NCBI GenBank assembly: GCA_033439295.1
Contig: JAVTLE010000014.1
Location: forward strand, 1,798,001 to 1,862,000
Length of the DNA: 64,000 nucleotides
Source of the DNA: Deuterostichococcus epilithicus
Taxonomy: Eukaryota; Chlorophyta; Trebouxiophyceae; Prasiolales; Stichococcaceae
Reading direction: 5' to 3'
The position numbers and the translations under genes are program-made. The notes beneath the pieces are model-generated. The model saw nothing but the letters and a program-made list of their open reading frames with translations. It made no database searches and was not told the DNA's origin. Positions 45,734 through 55,856 of the stretch are shown here, one piece after another (the stretch's first letter is position 1; every line of letters begins with the position of its first letter).

Positions 45734-48180
45734 ATGTCGAAGCGTCCGACTGACCATTTACAGCCCAGCGCAAAGAAGCGCACTCAGGACCGCCAGGGGG
45801 CCCGCGATGAGGAGGACGAAGACTCAGAGGTGACCTGCCAGCACCACCCATGATGCCTTGGGCTGCGTGCTGGTAGAGAGCAGCTCAGTTGTGTTGGCAG
45901 CGTTCGGTCTGTTGGTTGAGCAATCAGCAGGTTTGCAGGGAGAGTCTCTGCGACGATTCGCGTGAGCCCGCATGCATGCTAATGACACGGTTCTACTGCG
46001 TCGTCTGCAGGCTGAGGATCCTGGGCAGTTCGCCAAGGCTCCGGAGGAGGTGCTGAAGACCAGGAGGATTATCAAAGCACGGCGCGGTGGAGGTGGCCTC
46101 GCATCCACGGAGGCTCCGAAGCCCGCAGACGCAAATGGATCTCCGTCTAGCGGGGCTGCAGCGCCGGTACCGGCGAGCTCCAACCCCTTCGCGGGCGTTT
46201 CACTCTTCGGGGCGCCGCCGAAGCTCGCGGTTGCAGCGCCCGCAGAGCCCATGGTGTGATCGCTGCCCTGCTGTAAAAGTTGTCACACATGCTCGTGCTG
46301 ACCCTGCCTGTCGATGACACTCCACCACAGTTCCTGTGTCATCCATGTTCTGTGACGGGGTGTCACAGGCGTCCGCCACACCAGCGGCGCCAGCGCAAGC
46401 AGAGCTCGGCAGCAAGGACGCGGTGGCAGCGCGCGGCGACACGAAGGACGAGGCAGCCACGAGTCCTGCCGACACGGCCGCCACCTCTGACGCAAAGCCG
46501 GCGCGGGACAGTGCGGCTGCACCGGAAGTCGGCAAGGATGAGGCGCCCGAGACAGCAGCCGCAGACAAGCCTGCCGAGGCGGCAGAGCCGGCGATGGTGT
46601 CGTCCGCGCCATCCACGGAGGACTCCAGTGCGCCCGCAGAAAAGGCCGCAGAGAACGGTGGCAGCAAGGCAGGCGGCTTCTCCTTCGGCAGCAGCCTCGC
46701 CAAGTCCGTCGGCGGCGGCTTTGGCTCCCTGGCAGGTGTGTTTTGAGGCAACGAAATGTCCTTGCTGGCAGGGCCATCCGTCATGGTCACGTTGGTGCCG
46801 GCATGTTTCGCAGCTGCAGGAAAGGCTTCGGCAGCAAAACCTGTAATTGTATCCTGCAGATGCGCGTTCAACAATCAGGCATGCTCTCCATGCAGGATCG
46901 GCCAGCAGCTCTGCAGGCTTCGGCGCCTTTGGCAGCCAGCCGGCGACAGCAACCGGCGGCGAGTCTGCCGGCAGCATCTTCGGCAGCAAGCCTGGCTTTG
47001 CTTTCGGGTCGTCGGCGGGCGAAGCCGCCTCAGCCCCGGCGCAGAGCGTCTTTGGCGGCTCCTCGGCAGGTCTGCCATGTCGGTCCCTTTCCCACAGATC
47101 CCGTAGCATGCTCTGCCAGCGTGACAAGCTGGTGTTGCGGAGGTTGGCACCCTGGCATCCCTGCTCTCCAGTTTGAAATACCTGTTGTGGTGCAACCCAG
47201 ATGCGGCGCAGCAGGCGCCCGCGGCCAAGCCGGTGCTGGCGGCGGAGGGCACGGTGGAGACGGGGGAGGAGGGGGAGCGCACCGTGTTCTCGGGGGAGGG
47301 CACGCTGTTCAGCTTTGGCGGCGGCTGGAAGGAGCGCGGCCGCGGCGAGCTGCGCGTCAAGGTCGGGCAGTCAGGTGTGAGCAACAGATGGGCGGCACCC
47401 GCTTGGTGGTTCAAGGTTGGTGTCGCTGCTGGGTTGACCCTCGTGCCGCTGCATGTCGCCTGACCACGCATAAATCACATTGGCGGACATGCTGCAAGAC
47501 CTCCGCCTCCAGCCTGGGTCACTCGAGCACGGCACGCCGGACCTCAGAGCAGCACAAGGTTCGAGCATTGCAGCCTCTCGGAGCGTGTCGTCCCAGTGGT
47601 CAGCTGCTGACCTGCAGGCCGGGCGCGCCTGGTGATGCGGCAGCGGGGCAACCTGCGGCTGCTGCTGAACGCCAACCTGTGGGAGGACATGGCGGTCAAC
47701 GTCATGGACGGCGGCCTCGGCGTCACCTTTGCGGTGCACAACGCCGCCGCCGTGCCAGCCGCGGACGGAAAGGAGGGCGCTGAGGCAGCGGGTATGCGGC
47801 TTTTGCCTGCTCAACTCACAGCTGACCCTTAGGCTGGTGTTGCCGGCGAATGAGATGAAAAGACGAAAATTTGAAAGGCGTCACGCACATCTGCTCTGTC
47901 TTTTGCAGGCACGCCGCCCAAGGAGGCACAGTCGGGGGGCAAGCTGGAGCTGACCACATTCGCCTTCCGTGTCAAGGCCAATCAAACTTTGGAGGATTTC
48001 AAGTCCGCCATCGAGAACTACAAGAAGGTGTGGCGCATTTCCAGTGATGTCCAGGGACGCATTCATGCAACGGCTTTTGGGGCAGTGCTGTCGCCTTGTG
48101 GCAGCAGACAACTTATCTTGCTGGACAAAAGCAACTGGCCTGTATCCTCGCAGGTAGACGCAGCGGCGGCCAATGTTTGA
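45734..48180 (+). CDS. NUP50: Nup50-like nucleoporin with Ran-binding domain
   Basis: Nuclear-pore basket protein binding Ran/importins. Exons 45734-45829, 46011-46253, 46369-46735, 46896-47069, 47201-47374, 47618-47791, 47909-48027, 48154-48180. N-terminus MSKRPTDHLQPSAKKRTQ is basic, followed by acidic DEEDEDSE and FAKAPEEVLKTRRIIKARR, the Nup50-type N-terminal motif. The middle is Ala/Ser/Pro-rich with scattered FG pairs (SLFGAPP, AGFGAFGS, SIFGSKPGFAFGSS, SVFGG). The C-terminal third is a RanBD1/PH-like fold: FSGEGTLFSFGGGWKERGRG, LRVK, LVMRQRGNLRLLLNANLWED, FAFRVKANQTLEDFKSAIEN. The final nine-codon exon (VDAAAANV then TGA) is inferred; without that splice the frame also closes at 48180. 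Exons 4, 5 and 6 are each exactly 174 nt with phase 1 at both ends. Confidence 0.87.
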
Positions 48181-48281
48181 TGCGATAGCGGTCAGCTTGA
48201 TTGCACATGCGAAGGCTGAACAACTCTCTTGCATTTGCTGAGTGAGCCCTGAACATGGTTGTGAGGAGGATTGCCAGGCGG

Positions 48282-48286
48282 TTACA
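48282..48286 (-). terminator. Candidate TGTAA polyadenylation signal of Fe-SOD (minus strand)
   Basis: TTACA on the plus strand, i.e. TGTAA on the minus strand, about 160 nt beyond the Fe-SOD stop at 48443. Confidence 0.4.
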
Positions 48287-48442
48287 GTAGGAAACAATCG
48301 TGGCCAAACCGCCGCACTTCAGGTGACTGCTGAATGCAAAGCTGCAGCACGTGCACACGTTGGTGTCACGCTAGCCGTGAAATTGCGTAATTTCTTCTCG
48401 GGGGCTGGCGGCTTTTGCAGGCGCCGTGTGCGAGCGCAACGC

Positions 48443-50424
48443 TCACTTGGCGGCCGCATAGCGCTCCGCAACCTGCAGCAGCACAGCACCTCTGGGTATC
48501 TGACGGCAACCACTGCGAGCCAGCAGGAATGCTGACAACAGCAACAAGCAGCCTCGCTTGCCAAGCCTTGCCTTTTTCACAGAGAGAAGAACAACACTGG
48601 ATCCAAAACCGTAGTGGCACACCTTGTCCCAGTTGATGAGCTCGTTGATGAAAGTGGAGATGTACTCCGGGCGCCGGTTCTGGACGTCCAGGTAGTAGGC
48701 ATGCTGCAGGGAACAGAATCAGACAACAGTCTTTCGGTTGCTTGCACGGGTTTTCAGAAGGCCTCGTCACACGTTCTCACGCATATGCGTGCAGGCCACC
48801 GGCTGGTGGGTCTCCCGCAGGTGGTGTGGACTTTCGCCCACACGCCCTTCCCAACGATCCGCACTGCATACTGGTGGTGTCCTGCACTCTGGTGGAGTGC
48901 AGGAAGTGCGGCGAGGGAGACACAAGGGCGGCACCTCCCACACGTCCATGACGAGGATGGGCTTGGCGCCGCTGGTGATGGGGTTCTCGGCGTTGGGAGT
49001 CTTCTTGATTGCAAGCTTGCCGTCCTCGACCACCAGCCAGGCCCAGCCGGAGCCGAACTGCGTGGCGCCCGCGGTGGAGAACTCCTTGTTGAAGGCGTCC
49101 ACGCTGCCGAAGGTGGACTCGATGTCCGCCTTCAGGTCGCCCTTCAGCTCTGCGAGGCCAAGACACGTTGCAGTGTCAGCACAAGGGACTCATCAGTGGC
49201 GCTAGGGGCATCGCTGCCCTCCGTAGGGTTTGACAACCTCTAATGCAGTGCACCGGCAGCGCGTTTGCAGCCCCGAGCCAAGCGGGTCCCGTTTGCCGCC
49301 AGCGCTGCACTGCTCCTGTGAGGAATTTGCAGGGTCGAACAGCTGCGGAAGAAGTAGCAGGAATCATCAGAGGCGGAGGTTGCGCGCACCCACTGGCTTG
49401 GGGCTCATGGACTCCCAGTAAAACTCGTGGTTCCATGCCTGAGCCGCGTTGTTGAACGCCGGCTTGGGGCTACCGTTGTTCCATGTGGCCAGAATCACCT
49501 GCGCAAGCGGGAGACCTTGCCTCGCTGACCATGAGTCGAGGGCATCGCTGCTGACGCCGGCGCTCGCGGCGCTCTCAAACGACATGTGCGCAGAGGCTCG
49601 CACAAGACGGCGACCAAGACACTCGATAACCGCACGTCAGCACTGGTTCACTCTGCAACCTTTACAGCGAATTGAACAGCGGGCACTGATGACTGAGTTA
49701 GGTGAGCGCACCTCCTCGAGCGACTTGCCCTCCAGGTCGCTGCCCTCGACCTGGCCGTTGAGGTTGGTCACATATGTGCGGTGGTGCTTGCCCCAGTGCA
49801 CGTCCAGCGTCGCCTGCAAGTCAATGAATCCTTCAATCCAGCTGCTGAATTGTCATCAAGTAGACCATGTCGACATGCTGGCTCGTGCAATCGAAGTGCA
49901 TGCAGCCACGGAACCAGGGTCGCCGCCACGCCATGATTCTCACCTTCGAGATCTTGGGCTCGAGGGCGTCCTGCACGAGCAGCATCGAAGTTCTCAGCGT
50001 CGCAAAAATACTTTGAGACTCCTGGCACTTGTGAGACATCACACGCTGCTGCACTGTGGCAAGTCAAGCAACGCACCGCGGGGTAGGGCAGGTCTGCGAG
50101 TTCGAAGGCTGCGCGGGTCACATTGCGGACCTGCAAACCAGAACTTTGGGTGCTGAGCGTCATGCGAAGGGCACAATCGCTGGTTGCACAGACAGTGCAC
50201 AGTGGACGTGTCCCATCGTAGTGTCATGCGCAGGAAAGATCAGCATCAGCTCAGCATCTTGATCAGCCCATAGTCTAGATGTGAGTGTCGGATCGAACTT
50301 CTCTCTACAACGCTGCCCCCGCAGGCGCTTGCAGTTGCGTCACCTTGCTGCGGCGTGCCGACGGGCCGGGTGCAACCAGGTGCCGCGAGGCGAGGACCTG
50401 CGTGCTGCTCAGGAGCATGGCCAT
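48443..50424 (-). CDS. FSD: Iron superoxide dismutase, plastid-targeted
   Basis: Dismutates superoxide to O2 and H2O2. Eight exons: 50424-50344, 50130-50077, 49970-49944, 49813-49712, 49498-49390, 49149-48935, 48703-48623, 48472-48443; 232 residues, fully in frame. Exon 1 ([15 protein letters not shown]...) is Ser/Ala/Arg-rich with no acidic residue, a good transit peptide. Mature enzyme: [20 protein letters not shown], first metal His in [14 protein letters not shown], second in [26 protein letters not shown], then Asp and His ligands in [15 protein letters not shown]. The Gln of AAQAWNH marks the iron rather than manganese enzyme (family knowledge). The C-terminus is short, [14 protein letters not shown]. 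Convergent with the nucleoporin gene. Confidence 0.97.
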
Positions 50425-51429
50425 TGTGCAATGTAGAATCGACGACGGGACGAGGCAGCGATCCGAAGCAGGTATGCAAGCTGTCAAATGCAGGTGATCT
50501 GCTCTCCTTTCCAGCAGCTTCCCTCCCTGGCCAGGGACGGCTTCTGACTTCGTCTTGCGAGTCCCTTGAGACTGTCAAGTGTCGTCAGTTGTCTACACCA
50601 TAACGGTTTTTTTTACCGAACCTGGCGCGCTGAGGAGCCGCATGCGGGCGCCTCGGCCTCGACCAGTCTCAGATGCTGTCTAAAATCGGGCTGCAGCGTC
50701 CTGCCAGAGCGCGCCTAGTCTGTTGACCCCAACGCGCCGCAATTGCCGATTTCTGCTGAAAAGATGAGGTAATTCCACATGCTGCTTAGCGACACCGGAC
50801 GCCTGCCGATATTTTCGCACACCAGTCGGGCTGCACTATCCGATGCAGTTATGAGACGAGTTTTATTCACACTCCAAACGACCGGCGCCCAGATACCGAG
50901 ACTGCCGGAGCTGCGCACGCACACTGAGCCGCAGCTGCATGTCCCACTGGCCACGAGTTGCAGCAGAAGAGGGCTGACAGCAGTCGACTGTGCTCTCAAG
51001 AATCATCATTTTTGGGCTCTGAGGCGCAGCAAGCCGGAGACGGCCAATCGACGACCGGCATCCCGGCAGGTAAGAGAACAGCACAGGTGCAGCTGAGCGC
51101 TGCGTGTTTCACTGGCTTCTGAGGCAGTCCATACATCGTAGACAGTCCTTATGTTGGCTCTGCAAGTCCGTGCTTGCCCTAAGGTGAATGCTTTTGCGAA
51201 GGCCTTGAAAGTCCTGCAGCCAATGCATGTAGTCTCTCGGCTGATCCGGACTTTCGCCGCAGGCTCCACGCCTCGCCGTCGCCGAGGGCATTTCAGCCCG
51301 TCGGAAGCGGCAGGCACGCCGTGATGCTGGCGCACCGGTGCGGCCACCGCTGCAAGAGCTGCAAGCGACTCAGGTAGCGTCGCGCGGCAACGTGCAGTCG
51401 CAGCCCGTGGACGGCGCAACTGCATCCAG
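50425..51429. other. Region upstream of Fe-SOD, no gene assigned
   Basis: About 1 kb. It holds the Fe-SOD promoter and short plus-strand open frames of unclear meaning, possibly the eroded upstream part of the helicase remnant that follows. Confidence 0.35.
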
Positions 51430-52487
51430 CGGCACGCATGGCTGTGCCGCTGCCATGGAGATGGACGCATTTGCGGAGTCGGCGGCGGCGCATGCAGGTT
51501 CGCCTGCGGCAGCGGACACCGGGGAGGCGCACATCAAGCTGCCCGACGCTGTGCTCGCCCCCCATGTGCATCCAAATCAAGTTGTGTTTCGAATCGGCCA
51601 CTCGCCTTGATGTGAAAACTCATTTCAGAATGACTGTCCTTGGGTAGTTCATCTCAATCATCGCTGATTGAGCGCATCAAATTGCAGAGGATACCAAGGC
51701 GCCGCTCGAGACAGTGTACGGTGACCTCAGCCAACCCGACCTTACTGGTCCGGCCACCCGCTCCGTGCTGGCGCCCAAGAACACAAATGTCGACGAGCTG
51801 AACCGGACTGCCGCTGACGCGTTCCCCGGCGAGGTGTGGCTGGCTATCGTGCTGAATGAATTGTGCTGCTTAGCACACTGTGCTGCTTTAGCTGTGCCCC
51901 AGCACAAGGCGGGACAGGCTACTTGTCTGGAATCTTTGCAGCCACTTTCTGTGTCTCTGCAGGTGCACACCTACTGGAGCGCCGACTCCGCGCAAGACAC
52001 CGGCAACCCACAAATGTTTCCAGCCGAGTTCCTGCACACCCTCTGCCCGTCGGGACTGCCGCCGCACCAGCTGGACCTCAAGGTCGGCATGCCCCTCATG
52101 CTGCTGCGCAACATGAGCCCTGCAGACGGCCTGACGAGAGGCACCCGCCTCATCCTTAAGGCCTGTCACCGCCACTACCTTGCATGCGCTGGCGGCGCAC
52201 AGGCCGGCAAGTGTGCTCATCCCCCGCATGAACATGCAACCGTCTGACACTGACCTGCCCTTCGAGCTGCGCCGCCGGCAGTTTCCCGTCCGCCTAGCCT
52301 TTGTCATGACGATCAACAAGTCGTAGGGTCAGACCCTGGATGTTTGTATGTCGCCCCCTCACGCTTAAGCTGTGCAGTACCGGCTGAGGATGATGTTCAA
52401 GGGCAGCCGCTGCCACACCACCATGTCGGGCGTTTTCACCAGAACGTCGTCTTGAAGCAATTGCTGCGCCGATGCACGTTGATTTGA
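51430..52487 (+). pseudogene. Helitron-type (PIF1-like) helicase, C-terminal remnant
   Basis: Resembles the C-terminal part of the helicase encoded by Helitron rolling-circle transposons. Seen in order: HIKLPDAVLAP (about 51530); RSVLAPKNTNVDELNRTAAD and FPGE (about 51760-51833); an apparent intron to 51962; TYWSADSAQDTG, FPAEFLHTLCPSGLPPHQLD, LKVGMPLMLLRNMSPADGL, TRGTRLILKA (about 51970-52165); then, one base out of frame from about 52211, LIPRMNMQPSDTDLPFELRR and FPVRLAFVMTINKS; a TAG at 52324-52326 where the family has Gln; GQTLDV after it; and an eroded end near 52487. The single-base frameshift plus the nonsense codon mark it as inactive. N-terminal helicase motifs (Walker A/B) and the Rep domain are absent. 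Element ends were not found. Confidence 0.75.
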
Positions 52488-52602
52488 GTTTGCTTATGTG
52501 CTTTGTGCTTGCTGGGTTGTGCTTGGCGATTTGTGCTCTTGCACCTTCTGTGAAATTGCCGAATTGCACTCCACGTCAGCATCCCCCTTATCTACAGGCT
52601 CA

Positions 52603-52607
52603 TTACA
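52603..52607 (-). terminator. Candidate TGTAA polyadenylation signal of the alpha/beta hydrolase (minus strand)
   Basis: TTACA on the plus strand, 95 nt beyond the hydrolase stop at 52702. Confidence 0.45.
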
Positions 52608-52701
52608 TTCTCCCCGTCGGGACGACGGGTCTAGCCACTGGTAGTAAGGGGAACCGACCTCTTGCAACAGACCAGCAACCACACCATCTGACGAGGAAAC
52701 A

Positions 52702-54270
52702 TCAGACGCGCTTGCCCTCGAGCAGAAATACCGCTGCGGCATCAACCACAACCTCCTTGTGCTGCGTAAAGCCATGATCGGCGCCGTCCACTACCCGCAA
52801 CGTGTGGTGTTTGACATGCCTGTCAAACTCCTCGGCATCGGAAACGGGAATCGTGTCATCCGCCGAGCCATGGAGCGTCAGCACCTGCGCAGAAAGGTGC
52901 CGTGCGCGTGTGGGTCCCCAACTGAGGATGCTTTGTGCGACCATCAAGCATGCGCAATGGCACATGCAGAGAGCGGCACCTGCGTGTGCTGGATCAGCTG
53001 CGCCGCTGCAATCATGTCCGTTGTCATGCGCTCCTGCAGATCCTGAAGGCAGGCGACAGCAATGTCCATCAGAGGTCTCGAAGCAACTGCATTTTGCAGG
53101 CAAAGCCTGAAGACTTGTGCCGCTGCTTATTCCACAAACGTCTATTTATTAGTTCATATGTGGCCAGTAGGACTGGCATCCACACAACGCCGGGACCCAA
53201 CCCGTGAGCATTGCACGCCCGCACCTCCTTCGTGAGGGTGAAGGGCTCCCCGCTCCTGGGGTGCGGCAGCTGCAGCGACCCCTCACGGTCCAGACGTGCC
53301 AGGGTTTCGTCATCGAAGCGCGCCGAGATGCCGGCCCTCAGGTGGCAGCGGCCGCACACGTTGACGATCCTGATGCCATCGCAGTCATGCCTCGCGCCGT
53401 ACAGGATGGCATTCGTGCCGCCCTTCGAATGCCCCAAGAGGCCAAACACCTGCTTGCCGCGTGATTCGAGATATGTCACCGCCGCCTCCATCTCGTCCAC
53501 CTGCAACACTGTTCCCAAAGGGTTTGGGTGGTGAGTGCCGTTTTCATGCAGCTGCAGCGGTGTGCAGCATGGTTCCTTGCGGCCGTCATGTCGATGCCAC
53601 GCAGGAGCGGCACAGTGGTCGAATTCCACAGTGCACGAGCAAGGCTGTGGCCGGCTTACCTCGGCAGCATAGTTGGCAAACTTGAATTCGCCCTGGCTCT
53701 CGCCATTGCCGCTGTGATCGAACCTGACGGACATGACGGAGATGTTTCGTGACCATTCTTGAAGTGTTCAGTGGTGAGCGCTCAAATGTGGCTTGACAAT
53801 CAGCAATCGGTGTCACAGGAGGGGGGGGCTCATCCCATCACCACGATGTATCACCTAAGGGATGCGGCGCCCCCTGCCGCCAGGCGGTCAGCGATGGCCG
53901 CGAGGTGGAAACCGTCCTTGGAAGAGGTGTACCCGTGGCACAGCACTGCTGCGTCTTGTGCCTCGGGTAACGTCAGAACGCCAATCAACGTCTCTCCGTT
54001 GCCATTTTGGAAGGTGACTCGCTCTGTCCTAGGGGTTGACGAATCTGACATCGGAGCCGATCCCGTGCACTGCACTGCTGACGCGGATCCCCTCACGGAC
54101 GTGTCATGCCGCAGGCGCGGCTGCTTCAGCACAGGTTCTCCATGAAGCCGCGAAGCTCCTGACAAGCCCCGCTGTCGCTGCTTGATCAAGACGACACTGA
54201 CCGAGGAGGTTCGCTGTGGTGGTCTCGCACCGCAGGATGCTCTTGGCGACCCAGCCACAATGCTGTACAT
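52702..54270 (-). CDS. Alpha/beta hydrolase (serine aminopeptidase S33-like)
   Basis: Exons 54270-53855, 53723-53660, 53500-53225, 53033-52980, 52884-52702; 330 residues, all phases consistent. After about 75 residues with transit-peptide character (Arg/Ser-rich) comes FQNGNGETLIGVLTLPEA, then VLCHGYTSSKDGFHLAAIAD (oxyanion HGY region), RFDHSGNGESQGEF, the nucleophile elbow GLLGHSKGGTNAILYGA, and the C-terminal acid and base in LHGSADDTIPVSDAEEF and VVDGADHGFTQH. Ser, Asp and His of the triad are all present. This subfamily is widespread in plants and bacteria and mostly uncharacterised; candidate substrates are esters or acyl compounds, but none can be named. If the ATG near 54052 (MSDSSTPR) is used instead, the protein is cytosolic. 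Confidence 0.88.
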
Positions 54271-55856
54271 GTATTCGCGTTCATAAATTGATTTAGAATC
54301 GAAATAAAATGCATGTCTGCGCCAGGCTGATCAGATCTTGCTACAAAACATGATGCGTTCTCATATTATTCGGCGGTGGCCCGTACCCCTCTCTGCCCCA
54401 TGTCACTACAATACTGCACTTGAATCGGAGCAATGCAACGTGGGATAGTCTGGTGTTGTGCTTGTCGCTTGCAAGCACGCAGATGTGCGGTCATGCGCAT
54501 GACGTGCGTTTGCGGCACCGGCAGAGAAAGCAGAGAGCATGCTTCACCACACGCTTCACCATGTGAATGCTGCGGGTGCCGTCCGACCCCATCACTCGTT
54601 CATGCTACGCAGAGCGCTGGTGAGGCCCGCCGATGACGAGCAGCTGCGGATTTCCGGCAAGGTACCGACGCTGGTGCACCTGACTGGAGGCAGGATCGGA
54701 CTGACCTTAGGGGAGCTCTGCGCGGAAGGGCGGCTGCCTGCGGTGGAGCACATGAGCAGGTGCATGCACGGCCAAGTAATGCTGCCCCTGCCGCCTTACC
54801 GTACGAGACTCTAGCTCGTCGTCTCGACGAGCGACCGCGCAAGTGTTCAAAAACACTGCCCCTGCCTTCTGTTGAGCCTCTCCATCATCAGCGCGAGCGT
54901 CTTTTGCAGCCCTTGCTGGGCAAACGATCAGCTCCACAACACCATGCTCACTGCGCTGGTGGCAGGAAACTACTGTCTGCTCAATCCACGACCTCACCTG
55001 TTCCGCTCGTGTACACGTTGGGTCATGCTGCACTGCGCCGGCGGCAGAAAGGAAATCGGACAAGATTGGGTCATGCATCAACGGTGCCCATTCGCATCAG
55101 TTGCAGTTTCGCGCACCAACGAATTCGTGTCAGGAGATTCATGCACCTGCCAGTGAACAAGAGGCGTGTGTGTCTTGGTTTACACATCGGTACGGAAAGG
55201 TACCTATCAAAGGCATGCCCATATCATTGCAAGCAAGGAAGGGAAAATCCTGAAATGGAAGATCTGCAATCAGGGCTGGTGCATTCTCTGTCAATCGATG
55301 AGAGCAAGATAGGTATGCAGCCATACAATAACAAAGAAATCGAAAGTCCCGAATATCCAGGCAATGCAGGCACCCTCGAATCAGTACCATGCCGACCGCC
55401 AAAATAACCTGGCGCCCGAGTAGTTGTAACTGTCACTTCTGCCCTCGCCAAACTCTTGTGCCTGCAGGTCGGTCCCTGTCCCTTGTGGGGGTTTCGATCT
55501 CAAAAGAGCGCATCCGTCCGCGGGTGAGCCTGAGGTGCTCGTGAACGCCTCGTACATTTGGGGCGTGCCGCGCGGTATGCACTCGAGTACCATGAGACAA
55601 TATGATGTGATATGCAAAACAAGGGTCTACTGCGCCTCGGTGCGTCCTTGGGACGGCAGGGCACAGGGGGGACCGTCGTCGGCAGGCGTTGGTCCTCCAA
55701 CACGTGCCCACCACACCAGCCGTTGGTGTGGCTGTCGCCCTGGGGCTGGCGTCAATACTTTTTGTGTGCGCTGCGCGCCTCTCGCTTGCGGTCCTGCTGT
55801 CCACGTCGTCGGCTGGCTGGGGGCGCGGGCGGCTGTCCATGCCGATGCCGAGCACC
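54271..55856. other. About 1.6 kb without an assigned gene; possible coding fragment at 54600-54775
   Basis: Between the divergent hydrolase start and the 3' end of the SBP-box gene. One plus-strand stretch (about 54600-54775) has codon use like real exons here (G/C third positions) and reads VRPADDEQLRISGKVPTLVH then GGRIGLTLGELCAEGRLPAV. I recognise no family and see no connected exons. The rest is AT-richer and featureless. Confidence 0.3.

Noticed and set aside
48415-48466. Alternative last exon of the nucleoporin ([13 protein letters not shown] then TAG)
   Set aside because: It is exactly antisense to the final Fe-SOD exon and its phase does not fit the preceding donor.
52324-52326. Possibility that TAG is read as glutamine (alternative genetic code)
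   Set aside because: Several other genes here end at TAG in conserved positions (OPT transporter, ubiquilin), and the helicase also has a frameshift, so ordinary decay is the simpler reading.
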